This document shows, one piece after another, positions 43,356-51,402 of a stretch of 64,000 nucleotides of DNA. The notes beneath the pieces were generated by a model. That model had not been told where the DNA came from. It searched no databases and saw only the letters and a program-made list of their open reading frames with translations. Position 1 is the first letter of the stretch. Each line of letters opens with the position of its first letter. The position numbers and the translations under genes are program-made. Origin of the DNA: Galbitalea sp036271795 (lineage in GTDB: Bacteria; Actinomycetota; Actinomycetes; Actinomycetales; Microbacteriaceae); assembly GCA_036271795.1 (NCBI GenBank), contig DATAZY010000005.1, positions 32,881-96,880 on the forward strand, in the 5' to 3' direction.

Positions 43356-43532
43356 ATGCCACTGCAGTCAAAGACGATCGCTATCGTCTCCGCGATCTCC
43401 GCGATGGGGTCGGTGCTCGGGGGAGTATCCAATTCAATCGTGGTTGGCCTCGTGGCTGCGCTGCTGGTTTCGGTTCTGTGTTGGCAGATCGGGTCTGCCG
43501 CTCGGAGCCGTCGTCTTTGTCGAGCTGACTAG
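43356..43532 (+). CDS. Possible small membrane protein (58 residues)
   Basis: The frame starts at ATG 43356, with AAGG about 10 nt upstream. It encodes a 58-residue hydrophobic protein: KTIAIVSAISAMGSVLGGVS, then VVGLVAALLVSVLCWQIGS, and a basic tail SRRLCRAD. The two hydrophobic stretches and the positive end fit a small inner-membrane protein. Third codon positions are less GC-rich than in neighbouring genes, as is the surrounding region. No family is recognised; it could be spurious. Confidence 0.45.
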   Translation: MPLQSKTIAIVSAISAMGSVLGGVSNSIVVGLVAALLVSVLCWQIGSAARSRRLCRAD

Positions 43533-43626
43533 CTCCACGGACAGCCGGCATTAATGCCCGTCGGCCCACCGGTCGTCACCGTCCGCGCGTCCCTAGCGTT
43601 CGGGCGGTGACGCCATCGGCTTACAT

Positions 43627-44100
43627 TCAGTCGCGGGCGATTGCGGCGACGGTCGCGTTCGTGATCGCGATGAGGTCGGATGGCGCAAGCCCGATGTCGA
43701 ATCCGCGCCGACCCCCCGAGACGAAGACAGTGTCGAAGAGTTCCGCGGTCTCGTCGAGTACGGTCGGTAGCGGCATCTTCTGACCGATCGGTGAGATGCC
43801 GCCGACCAGGTATCCGGTCTTCCGTTCGGCAACCGCAGGGTCCGCCATCACAGCGCGTTTACCGTGCACAACCGTTGCGAGAGCACCGAGATCGAGCTTG
43901 CCGGTCACCGGAACGATGGCGACGCAGAGTCCGCCGTCGATGTCCACCATCAGGGTTTTGAACACCTGGTCAGCGTCAACGCCGAGAACTGTCGCGGCCT
44001 CCTCGCCGAAATTCCGGTTCGCCGGATCGTGGTCGTACGCGTGCTCGGTGAACGGGATGCCCGCCGCCCTCAGAGCGACGGTCGCAGGTGTGCTCGCCAC
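43627..44100 (-). CDS. ybaK: Cys-tRNA(Pro)/Cys-tRNA(Cys) deacylase, YbaK/EbsC family
   Basis: This 157-residue protein is a YbaK-type editing deacylase that hydrolyses mischarged Cys-tRNA(Pro). Family marks are TPATVALRAAGIPFTEHAY at the N-terminus, the catalytic-lysine region VFKTLMV, the glycine-rich YLVGGISPIGQK loop and VFVSGGRRGFDIGLAPSDL near the end. Length is normal. GTG 44100 overlaps the glgX stop (TAGTG), so it is translated from the glgX message; no functional link to glycogen is known. Confidence 0.93.
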   Translation of the reverse strand: MASTPATVALRAAGIPFTEHAYDHDPANRNFGEEAATVLGVDADQVFKTLMVDIDGGLCVAIVPVTGKLDLGALATVVHGKRAVMADPAVAERKTGYLVGGISPIGQKMPLPTVLDETAELFDTVFVSGGRRGFDIGLAPSDLIAITNATVAAIARD

Positions 44101-46148
44101 TAGCTGGCCCGAAACAGCTTCATGCTGGCGCCCTGGATGATGACGCTCTCGTCCGGAGCATGCTCGAGTGCCGCGCCGGTCAGATCGTCCCGCGCGGAGT
44201 CCCAGAGCAGGGCGTACCTCGAAACACCGTGGTGCTCCGGCAGGGTCACGGCGACATCCTGTTCGAGGCCATGCACGATGAGAAGGATGCGGTTGAACTC
44301 CTCGAACTCTGGCGTGGATGCGGCCAGGTATTGCAACGTTCGCGCGGTCGGTGAGTTCCAGTCGGCGTCGCTCATCGACAGGCCCTCAGTGTTGTACCAG
44401 TCCATCTGCGATGCCGACGGCACGGTCTCGCCGAACCGCCCGTAGCGCACCGGACGCAATGCCGGGTTCTCGCGGCGGAGGCGCAGCAGCGTCTTTGTCA
44501 CCGCGAGCAGGTCATCCTGCCACTCCTCGCGGTCGCCCCACCCCAGCCAGGTCAGTTCGCTGTCCTGGCAGTACGCATTGTTGTTGCCGCGCTGGCTGCG
44601 CCCGAACTCGTCGCCCGCGGTCAGCATCGGGATGCCCGCGGACAGCAGCAGCGTGCCCAACAGGTTGCGCATGGCTTTGCACCGTGACGCAAGTACCGCC
44701 TCATCGCGCGTCGGGCCCTCAACGCCGTGGTTGAACGAGTGATTGTGGTCGGTGCCATCCCGATTGTTCTCGCCGTTGCCGAGGTTGTGCTTCTGGTTGT
44801 AGGCCGTGAGGTCGGCCATCGTGAAGCCGTCGTGCGAGGTAATGAAATTGACGGACGCCATCGGACCGCGCGCCGCCGAAAAGACGTGCGCCGATCCGGC
44901 GAGCCTGCGCGCGAATCCACCGATGCCCTGGTCGGCAACGCCCCGATGCCGCGCGGCGGCGATGTCGGTGAGCCAGAAGTCCCGGGCCCGGTCGCGGAAT
45001 CCGTCGTTCCACTCCTGCCAGCGGTCCGGGAACTGGCCGACCTGCCAGCCTCCCATCCCAACGTCCCATGGTTCCGCGATCATCTTGGCGCCCTTGAGCG
45101 CGGGGTCGTGCACGATGGCGTGGAGGAGTGGATGCTTCGGGTCGAAGTCCGCGTCGGCGTCTCGGCCCAGAGTGGCTGCGAGGTCGAAGCGGAAGCCGTC
45201 GACCTGCACGTCGTTGTACCAGTAACGCAGCGAGTCGAGCACGAATCGCTGGGCGGCGGGCAGGGAGAAGTCGACCGTGTTGCCGCATCCGGTGACGTCG
45301 ATGTAATCGCCGTCGTCCATCTGGCGGTAGTAGGACGCGTTGTCGAGACCGCGCAGCGAAGTGGTCGGGCCGGCGGGTCCCTCCTCCGAGGTGTGGTTAT
45401 AGACGACGTCCAGCACAACCTCGAGTCCGGCCTCGTGCAGCAGTTTGACCATGCCCTTGAACTCGCGCAGCACGGCACCGGTGCCGCCGAACTGCGCCTC
45501 GCGGCTGGCGTAGCCGGCGTGTGGCGTAAAGAAGTTGAGGGTGTTGTAGCCCCAGTAGTTGGCCAGTCCTTGCTTGACCAGCCGTTGCTCTGTCACCGAC
45601 TGGTGCACCGGCAGCAGTTCGACCGTCGTGATTCCCAGGTCCTTCAGATACGCAATGGTGCTCTCGTGCGCCAGGGCCGCGTAGGTGCCGCGCAGCTCCT
45701 CTGGCACGCTGGGGTTCGCCCGCGTGAGCCCCCTGACGTGCGCCTCGTAGAGAACGGTGTGGTCTTTGCCGATGCGGGGCTTTACCGAGTCGCCCCAGTC
45801 GAACGCGTCATCCTGAACGTAGGAGCGCCACTCGCCCGTGCTCGACCGCGCGAGCCCGCGTGCGTACGGGTCGATCAGGTTTCGTGTCGGGTCGAAATCA
45901 TGCGTCTTGCCTTTCGGTCCGGATGCGCGGATCGCGTAGCGCGCGCCCGCCTGGAGCTTGGACGTGGTCACCGACCAGACATCGCCCTCGCCCCTGGCCA
46001 GCGGACGCACGGCGGTCACCCAACTCGGGTCCTTGCTGTCGAAGACCACTAGATCCATGCCAGTTGCGTTGCGCGACCACACGCGAAGTTCGCCGCCCCG
46101 CGTCGTCTGGTGAACGCCCAGATTGCGCAGAGGATCAGTAGGTGGCAT
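44100..46148 (-). CDS. glgX: Glycogen debranching enzyme GlgX
   Basis: This 682-residue GH13 enzyme removes alpha-1,6 branches from phosphorylase-limited glycogen. An N-terminal CBM48-like domain (GVHQTTRGGELRVWSRNATG) is followed by the barrel with VDGFRFDLAATLGRD (nucleophile Asp), KMIAEPWDVGMGGWQVG (acid Glu) and NFITSHDGFTM. ATG 46148 is chosen over a longer frame because a TACTCT hexamer ends 7 nt before it and the family N-terminus begins here. It works with GlgP in glycogen breakdown. Confidence 0.94.
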   Translation of the reverse strand: MPPTDPLRNLGVHQTTRGGELRVWSRNATGMDLVVFDSKDPSWVTAVRPLARGEGDVWSVTTSKLQAGARYAIRASGPKGKTHDFDPTRNLIDPYARGLARSSTGEWRSYVQDDAFDWGDSVKPRIGKDHTVLYEAHVRGLTRANPSVPEELRGTYAALAHESTIAYLKDLGITTVELLPVHQSVTEQRLVKQGLANYWGYNTLNFFTPHAGYASREAQFGGTGAVLREFKGMVKLLHEAGLEVVLDVVYNHTSEEGPAGPTTSLRGLDNASYYRQMDDGDYIDVTGCGNTVDFSLPAAQRFVLDSLRYWYNDVQVDGFRFDLAATLGRDADADFDPKHPLLHAIVHDPALKGAKMIAEPWDVGMGGWQVGQFPDRWQEWNDGFRDRARDFWLTDIAAARHRGVADQGIGGFARRLAGSAHVFSAARGPMASVNFITSHDGFTMADLTAYNQKHNLGNGENNRDGTDHNHSFNHGVEGPTRDEAVLASRCKAMRNLLGTLLLSAGIPMLTAGDEFGRSQRGNNNAYCQDSELTWLGWGDREEWQDDLLAVTKTLLRLRRENPALRPVRYGRFGETVPSASQMDWYNTEGLSMSDADWNSPTARTLQYLAASTPEFEEFNRILLIVHGLEQDVAVTLPEHHGVSRYALLWDSARDDLTGAALEHAPDESVIIQGASMKLFRAS

Positions 46149-46198
46149 GCGATCTAGAGTAGTTACCTTGCAAGTCGGCAATGTTTCGAAAGGCTCCA

Positions 46199-47356
46199 TT
46201 GGCCATCTACCTCGATCACGCGGCGACCACGCCGATGTCGGCGGAGGTGCTCGCCGCCTATGTTTCTGCGCTGTCGGTTGTCGGGAATCCGTCGTCGATT
46301 CACAGCCAGGGGCAGAACGCGAAGCGGATGCTCGAGGAGGCGCGTGAGCAGGTGGCAGCCTCCCTCGGCGCGGATGCCGTCGAAGTCACGTTCACGTCGG
46401 GGGGCACCGAAGCCATCAACCTCGCGATCAAGGGGCTCTACTGGGCGCGCACCAAACCTCGCGTCCTGATCGCCGCCGGCGAGCACCACGCGACGATCGA
46501 CGCGGCGGCGTGGCTCGCAGCTTCGGAGGGGGCGATCGTCGAGGAGGTCCCGGTCGACTCAGTCGGCCGCATCGACCTCGACGCGCTCGAGCGGATGCTG
46601 GGGGACGACGTGGCCCTCGTGAGCCTGCTTCTGGCCAACAACGAGGTTGGCACCATCCAGCCCATCCGTGAGGTCGTCGCGCTCGCGTCACGGCACGACA
46701 TTCCGGTTCACGTCGACGCGGTCGCCGCCTACGGCTATCTCCCGATCGATTTCCACGCCCTCGGCGTCGCCGCGCTGAGCGTCTCCGCCCACAAAATCGC
46801 CGGTCCGGTCGGTGTCGGTGCGCTGGTCATCGCGCGCACCGCGACGGTTGTTCCGCTGATCCACGGCGGCAGCCAGCAGCGTGCCCGGTCCGGCACCCAG
46901 GACGCTGCCGGAGCGGTCGCGTTCGGAGTTGCGGCGACTGTCGCCGCTGCCGGGATCGAGGGGCGACAGTCTCGACTGCGTGCGCTTCGCGATCGACTGG
47001 TCGACGGCATCCAGGCGGCCGTTCCTAGCGCTGTCCTTCGCGGCGACCCGATCGACCGCCTCGCCGGAAACGCGCACTTCACTTTCCCCGGTTGCGAGGG
47101 CGACTCCCTCCTGTTCCTGCTGGATGTCGCGGGCTTCTCGGTTTCGACCGGTTCTGCCTGCCGGGCCGGCGTCCCCGAAGGGTCGCATGTCCTGCTCGCG
47201 ATGGGTGTCAGCGAGGTGGATGCCCGCGGCGCTCTTCGAATCACTCTCGGACCCCAGACGACGGAAGCAGAGATCGATGCGCTCATTGCCGCCCTTCCCG
47301 CCGCCGTCGAGCGGGCAACCGCTGCGGGACTCGCGGATCGCGCGGCCCGTGCGTAG
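46199..47356 (+). CDS. Cysteine desulfurase (NifS/IscS-like)
   Basis: This is a 385-residue class V aminotransferase-fold enzyme that takes sulfur from cysteine. It begins MAIYLDHAATTPMSAEV from TTG 46199, which has GAAAGG five nt upstream. The pyridoxal-phosphate lysine is in SAHKIAGPVG (Lys about 199), and the catalytic cysteine is in STGSACRAGVPEGSHVL (Cys about 321). In actinobacteria this gene normally sits upstream of mnmA and ligA, as here, and supplies sulfur for tRNA thiolation; it could also serve Fe-S assembly. It is divergent from glgX. Confidence 0.93.
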   Translation: MAIYLDHAATTPMSAEVLAAYVSALSVVGNPSSIHSQGQNAKRMLEEAREQVAASLGADAVEVTFTSGGTEAINLAIKGLYWARTKPRVLIAAGEHHATIDAAAWLAASEGAIVEEVPVDSVGRIDLDALERMLGDDVALVSLLLANNEVGTIQPIREVVALASRHDIPVHVDAVAAYGYLPIDFHALGVAALSVSAHKIAGPVGVGALVIARTATVVPLIHGGSQQRARSGTQDAAGAVAFGVAATVAAAGIEGRQSRLRALRDRLVDGIQAAVPSAVLRGDPIDRLAGNAHFTFPGCEGDSLLFLLDVAGFSVSTGSACRAGVPEGSHVLLAMGVSEVDARGALRITLGPQTTEAEIDALIAALPAAVERATAAGLADRAARA

Positions 47357-47378
47357 GGCGTCCGTTGGTCAGGCGGTT

Positions 47379-47930
47379 ATGCGTGGGGCACGGGCGCGCA
47401 CGGCGCTAGCGGTCGCTGGCGCGCTCGCAATAACCGTTGGCTTGGCCGGTTGCAGTCTTGTCGGATCGGCGCCGAAACCCGCCCCGACGAGCACCACACC
47501 GTCCGCTCTGGCCGCGCTGGTGCCAACCTATCCGGTGAAGCTCACGGCGGCCTCGGCGAAGAAGGGGAGTGTCGCCGCGGCCGATGCCATCCAGGCGCTC
47601 ATCGCGAGCACGGAGATTGTGCACGTGGATGACCAGTCCAAGCTCGTCGCCGCGACGAAGTCGACCGGCGCCTTCTACGGCGTCGAGCGCGCAGTCACCG
47701 CGACCACCGGCTTCGACACGATCGACCAGGGCGTCGCGATGGAGAAGCTCCTGGTCGAGGCCGGCTGGATCGAGCGCGCGCAGAACACCAGCACAAGCGC
47801 GTACACGGTGCAGCTGACGACGTACACGTCGGCGGGGGTCTCGGCACTGCTGATCGAAGCCGACGCGACGGCCGGTGCTCCACCGGTCATCCTGATCGAA
47901 CTCGAGAGCCCGGACCTCCCGAGCAAGTAG
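47379..47930 (+). CDS. Lipoprotein of unknown function
   Basis: This 183-residue protein has a lipoprotein signal ending TVGLAGC (Cys25), then a Pro/Thr linker and a domain with strands such as TAFYGVERAVTATTGFD-like segments and SAYTVQLTTYTSAGVSALLIEAD. I do not recognise the family. ATG 47379 is chosen with AGG five nt upstream; GTG 47349, overlapping the desulfurase stop, is an alternative. It probably follows the desulfurase gene in the same transcript. Confidence 0.7.
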   Translation: MRGARARTALAVAGALAITVGLAGCSLVGSAPKPAPTSTTPSALAALVPTYPVKLTAASAKKGSVAAADAIQALIASTEIVHVDDQSKLVAATKSTGAFYGVERAVTATTGFDTIDQGVAMEKLLVEAGWIERAQNTSTSAYTVQLTTYTSAGVSALLIEADATAGAPPVILIELESPDLPSK

Positions 47931-47939
47931 CTGACCCAC

Positions 47940-48356
47940 TCAGTGTGACGAGGGTGGTCTCGCCTGGGCATCAGTCGCGGCGACGAAGGCGGCGAGTGTC
48001 CGCAGAGTTGCGGCGAGATCGCCGCGGTCGAGGTGTGGAAATATCCCACTGTTGGATGAAGCGAGCAGCTCATCCCCTCGGCGAACGAGTGCCGTACCTT
48101 GTTCGGTCAGGGCGATGGTCTTTTCACGCCGCGAGGTCAACGAAACCTTCGCGACGAGGAGGCCCGCCGCGCTGGCGTTGTCGATCTGGCGGCTCACAGT
48201 GCCTTTGGTGAGTCCGAGCAGGTCGGCGATGGACTGCTGGTTGAAGTCACCCGGGTGCGCGTCGATGACACTGAGCACCATGAACTGGGCCATCGAAATC
48301 CCGAGTCCCTCGCGGTCGCTGCGGCCGCCGTTCGCGGTCTTGAGCGGGCAGGACAC
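47940..48356 (-). pseudogene. MarR family regulator lacking its N-terminal part
   Basis: The C-terminal part of a MarR regulator is clear: GISMAQFMVLSVIDAHPGDF, the recognition helix LLGLTKGTVSRQIDNASAAG, the wing SLTSRREKTIALTEQG, and the dimer helix RGDLAATLRTLAAFVAA. Upstream of GLGIS the expected first helix is missing, and the frame continues into sequence antisense to the divergent oxidoreductase. GTG 48356 is the nearest in-frame start and would add about 20 residues not resembling the family. It is either a remnant or a shortened but still expressed regulator. Confidence 0.6.
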
Positions 48357-48857
48357 GAGGTTGACCTGATCGACCTCGTTGCCGACGAACTCGACCCGGC
48401 CATGACGCGGGCCGATCTCATCGCGTGGCGCCTGCACGAATCGGTCGATCCGCAGGTGCTCGGCTACCAGTCGAGGATCGCCCGAGCCGACCATCTCGTG
48501 TTCGCATTCCCCATCTGGTGGGAGTCCATGCCCGCTCCGACCAAGGGCTTCCTTGACAAGGTGCTCACCAAGGAGTTCGCATTCCGTGAGCTGACCAATG
48601 CGAAAGGCAACCCCTTCGTCAACCTCCTGACCAAGCTCAAAGGCGTCACGCTGCTGACCATCATGACAACTCCGGATGCCGCTTACCGCTGGTGGTTCCG
48701 CGATCCCGTCACCAAGATCCTGTTCAAGGGGACGTTCGCCAAGATCGGGGTGAAAAATCTGAAGTGGCGCAATTACGCCAGCGTGACCAGTCGAACGGCC
48801 GAGCGGCGCCAGGCAATGCTGGACGCCACCGAGGCGCACTTCGCAAAGCTTTCTTGA
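48306..48857 (+). pseudogene. NAD(P)H oxidoreductase (flavodoxin-like) lacking its N-terminus
   Basis: From residue SLAV onward this matches NQO1/MdaB-type NAD(P)H dehydrogenases: GLERAGHEVDLIDLVADELDP, then ADHLVFAFPIWWESMPAPTKG and ERRQAMLDATEAHFAKL at the end. The first about 20 residues, which hold the first strand and flavin-binding loop (typically VxxHP.P.SFN), are missing. The frame is open back to 48099, but that part is antisense to marR. In-frame ATG 48402 would leave an even shorter protein. It is probably non-functional. Confidence 0.65.
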
Positions 48858-48901
48858 CATCGGTTCGTAGCCATCTGTAATATTTTACTAACATATGTTA
48901 G
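48854..48901 (+). promoter_or_regulatory. Strong promoter with palindromic operator at the start codon
   Basis: TTGACA (48854-48859) and TAATAT (48878-48883), 18 nt apart, form a near-consensus housekeeping promoter. A perfect 14-bp palindrome CTAACATATGTTAG (48888-48901) covers the predicted start of transcription. This is the layout of an autorepressed gene, with the regulator at 48910 the likely binder. Confidence 0.7.
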
Positions 48902-48909
48902 AGAGTGGC

Positions 48910-49218
48910 ATGATGGATGCGACCGAGCTGAGTGCGCGACTGGCGGCAATCGCTAGTCCTCAGCGAATGCGGATCATCGCGCTGCTCGAGGGTCAACCGT
49001 TGCATGTCAGCGAGCTGGCCAGACGGGTGGGGATGAGTCGTCCCCTTCTCTACATGCACCTCACCAAGCTCGAGGAAGCTGGTTTCGTCACCGGCCACCT
49101 CGAACTGGGCGCCGACGGGAAGGCCATGAAGATCTTCGAAGTCGTGCCATTTCAGATCACGCTTGACGCGAAATCCGTCGTCGACGCTGTTGCACTAACC
49201 AAGTCAGAGAGCGAGTAG
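48910..49218 (+). CDS. Winged-helix (ArsR-like) transcriptional regulator
   Basis: This is a 102-residue winged-helix protein. MMDATELSARLAAIASPQRM is followed by the helix-turn-helix LHVSELARRVGMSRPLLYMHL and a wing with GHLELGADGKAMKIFEV. No metal-binding cysteines are visible, so it is not a classic metal sensor. ATG 48910 or 48913 has GAGAG at 48901-48905 upstream; ATG 48895 lies inside the palindrome. It probably represses its own promoter and the small membrane gene 4 nt downstream. Confidence 0.82.
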   Translation: MMDATELSARLAAIASPQRMRIIALLEGQPLHVSELARRVGMSRPLLYMHLTKLEEAGFVTGHLELGADGKAMKIFEVVPFQITLDAKSVVDAVALTKSESE

Positions 49219-49222
49219 AACA

Positions 49223-49444
49223 ATGCCCTGGTACGCGTGGATAGCAATCCTGTTCGTCGTAATGAGTGGAATCGGTGGCATTGTCGGCAGTGTCGTGTGG
49301 GGTCGTCGTCGTGACGAGAGCCCCGAGTTGGCGAAGGCCATCTCGGACAACGCCGAGGTCAACAAGGCCCTGCTCGAAAAACTCGGAACCATCGAGTCGC
49401 GCCTCGGCGCGGTCGAGAAGACGCTCAACGACATCCCGAACTGA
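49223..49444 (+). CDS. Small membrane protein with C-terminal coiled coil
   Basis: This 73-residue protein has an N-terminal membrane helix (WYAWIAILFVVMSGIGGIVG) and a basic stop-transfer patch (WGRRRDE). It then has a charged helix with heptad-like leucines (NKALLEKLGTIESRLGAVEK). I do not recognise the family. It starts 4 nt after the winged-helix gene, so the two form one unit, suggesting a regulator and a membrane effector or sensor. Confidence 0.7.
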   Translation: MPWYAWIAILFVVMSGIGGIVGSVVWGRRRDESPELAKAISDNAEVNKALLEKLGTIESRLGAVEKTLNDIPN

Positions 49445-49454
49445 CCGCTTCGGC

Positions 49455-49460
49455 TAGCGT
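49455..49460 (+). promoter_or_regulatory. -10 hexamer, leaderless promoter of the HAD gene
   Basis: TAGCGT is exactly 12 nt before ATG 49467. Confidence 0.5.
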
Positions 49461-49466
49461 CGAGGC

Positions 49467-50126
49467 ATGAGACTGCCCGCACGGGTCAGCGCCATCGTGT
49501 TCGATTGCGACGGGTTGCTGGTGGACACCGAACCGGCGTGGACCGTCGGCGAGACCGCAATCTTCGCGGAGAACGGTTTCGACTTCGGCCCGGAGCAGAA
49601 GCGCATGGTGATCGGCAAGTCCATCGCGGCCTCGACCGCCACCATGGCCGAGTACTTCGGTCGTCCCGGCACCGGTCACGAGTTGGCCGAGCATCTGCTC
49701 CAGCTCGTCGAGGAGCAGCTGTTGCTCGGGGTGGCCCCGCTCCCCGGCGTCGTCGACTTGCTGGATGCGATCGGCGACCGGGTTCCGATCGCGGTCGCCA
49801 GCAACAGTTCTCGACAGTTTCTGGATATCTCGCTCGCCGGTTCGCGGCTGACGGACCGCTTCGCCGTCACAGTCTCCGCGGACGATGTCCAGCACCATAA
49901 GCCGCACCCCGACCTCTACCTGAGCGCATTCGCTCGTCTCGATGCCGACCCGAGGCGCGGAGTCGCGCTGGAGGACTCCGCGACCGGTATTGCGTCGGCG
50001 CGGGCAAGCGGAGCGTTCGTTCTGGCGGTGCCAGTGCCCGGTGATCTGGTGGACGGTGACTACATCACGGTCTCCCTGTCCGATCCCGTCGTGCTCGACT
50101 GGGGTCTCACGGTCGAGGCAACCTAA
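49467..50126 (+). CDS. HAD family phosphatase (beta-PGM/GPH-like)
   Basis: This is a 219-residue HAD hydrolase. Motif I is FDCDGLLVDTE (Asp13 and Asp15), followed by an alpha-helical cap (residues about 20-85). Motif II is in VASNSSRQFLD, the lysine region is QHHKPHPDLYL, and motif IV is VALEDSATGIASARASG. It probably dephosphorylates a sugar phosphate or similar metabolite. The ATG fits the leaderless promoter at 49455. It ends 10 nt before mnmA. Confidence 0.9.
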   Translation: MRLPARVSAIVFDCDGLLVDTEPAWTVGETAIFAENGFDFGPEQKRMVIGKSIAASTATMAEYFGRPGTGHELAEHLLQLVEEQLLLGVAPLPGVVDLLDAIGDRVPIAVASNSSRQFLDISLAGSRLTDRFAVTVSADDVQHHKPHPDLYLSAFARLDADPRRGVALEDSATGIASARASGAFVLAVPVPGDLVDGDYITVSLSDPVVLDWGLTVEAT

Positions 50127-50136
50127 GCTTGGTGGC

Positions 50137-51246
50137 GTGAAGGTTCTGGCGGCAATGAGTGGGGGAGTCGACTCCGCCGTCGCTGCCGCGCGCGCGGTGG
50201 ATGCGGGCCACGACGTTGTCGGCGTGCATCTCGCGCTGAGCCGGATGCCCGGAACGCTGCGCACCGGATCGCGCGGATGCTGCACCATCGAGGACTCGAT
50301 GGATGCCCAGCGCGCGGCCAACATCATTGGCATCCCGTATTACGTGTGGGATTTCTCCGAGCGTTTCAAGCTCGATGTCGTCGACGACTTCATCGCGGAG
50401 TACTCCGCCGGCCGTACCCCGAATCCGTGCATGCGCTGCAATGAGCGCATCAAGTTCGCGGCCCTCCTCGAGAAGGCTCTCGCCCTTGGATTCGATGCCG
50501 TCGCGACCGGCCACTACGCCACGATCCTGACCGACGCCGACGGAAACCGTGAGCTGCACCGGGCATCGGCCTGGGCGAAGGACCAGAGCTATGTGCTCGG
50601 CGTTCTCACTGCGGACCAGCTCGCGCACAGCATGTTTCCATTGGGGGCGACTCCTTCCAAAGCGGAGGTTCGGGCTGAAGCCGCGGCTCGCGGATTCAGC
50701 GTCGCAGCCAAGCCGGACAGCCACGACATCTGCTTCATCCCCGACGGTGACACGCGCGGCTGGCTCGCCGATCGGGTCGGCGCAGAGTCTGGGGACATCC
50801 TCGACCAGGCAGGCACTGTGATGGGGAGGCACGACGGAGCGCTTGCCTTCACGATCGGCCAGCGCAAAGGGCTCAACGTCGGTTTCCCGACCGATGACGG
50901 CAAGCCGCGTTTCGTGCTCGAGATTCGCCCCAAGGACAACACGGTCGTGGTCGGACCGCGCGAGGCGCTCGACCTCGCCGAGATCGCTGGCTCCACGATC
51001 AGTTGGGCCGGGATGCCGCCCGCCGATCCGGGTGCGCCGTTCGACTGCGACGTGCAAATTCGCGCACACGCCGACCCCGTTCCCGCGCTGGCGTTTGTGC
51101 GTGACGGCGAACTGGTCATCCGTCCCGTCAATCCGCTGAACGGTGTCTCGGCCGGCCAGTCTGCCGTGCTTTACGTCGGCACCCGCGTCCTGGGCCAGTG
51201 CACCATCGACCGCACGGTCTCGGCGGTCCCCGTCCCCCTCTCCTAA
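50137..51246 (+). CDS. mnmA: tRNA 2-thiouridine(34) synthase
   Basis: This is a 369-residue MnmA that puts sulfur on U34 of Glu, Gln and Lys tRNAs. It has the pyrophosphatase-type ATP loop SGGVDSAVA, the first catalytic cysteine in NPCMRCNERIKF (Cys98) and the second in HDICFIPDGD (Cys199), plus the C-terminal beta barrel. Sulfur probably comes from the cysteine desulfurase at 46199. GTG 50137 has TAAGCT 13 nt upstream, close to the leaderless pattern. Its stop codon lies inside the left arm of element B. Confidence 0.95.
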   Translation: MKVLAAMSGGVDSAVAAARAVDAGHDVVGVHLALSRMPGTLRTGSRGCCTIEDSMDAQRAANIIGIPYYVWDFSERFKLDVVDDFIAEYSAGRTPNPCMRCNERIKFAALLEKALALGFDAVATGHYATILTDADGNRELHRASAWAKDQSYVLGVLTADQLAHSMFPLGATPSKAEVRAEAAARGFSVAAKPDSHDICFIPDGDTRGWLADRVGAESGDILDQAGTVMGRHDGALAFTIGQRKGLNVGFPTDDGKPRFVLEIRPKDNTVVVGPREALDLAEIAGSTISWAGMPPADPGAPFDCDVQIRAHADPVPALAFVRDGELVIRPVNPLNGVSAGQSAVLYVGTRVLGQCTIDRTVSAVPVPLS

Positions 51247-51369
51247 TTCAGGAGTTCGCTCTCTGGATTCAGGAGACCGTGTGACGGATGTTGCTCAAGT
51301 GTCTCTTGTGCCCTGTTGACCGCCATTTTCGGGTGCCCGGCCATCCACCCTCCTGAATTAGGAGAGGGG
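51235..51369. repeat. MITE-like palindromic element B
   Basis: Perfect 20-bp inverted ends (CCCCTCTCCTAATTCAGGAG at 51235-51254 and its complement at 51350-51369) bound a 135-bp unit. It shares CCGCCATTTTC (51320-51330) and the ATTCAGGA ends with element A at 14406. ATTCAGGAG is repeated at 51267-51275. The left end supplies the last two codons and stop of mnmA; the right end lies 21 nt before the ligA promoter. Confidence 0.7.
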
Positions 51370-51390
51370 AACGGGGTCGGGGGTCGCCCG

Positions 51391-51396
51391 TAAAGT
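51391..51396 (+). promoter_or_regulatory. -10 hexamer, leaderless promoter of ligA
   Basis: TAAAGT is exactly 12 nt before GTG 51403. Confidence 0.55.
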
Positions 51397-51402
51397 GAAG
51401 GG

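Noticed and set aside
48099..48305. N-terminal extension of the oxidoreductase frame
   Set aside because: It is antisense to MarR coding sequence and lacks the flavodoxin first strand; treated as a by-product of the deletion.
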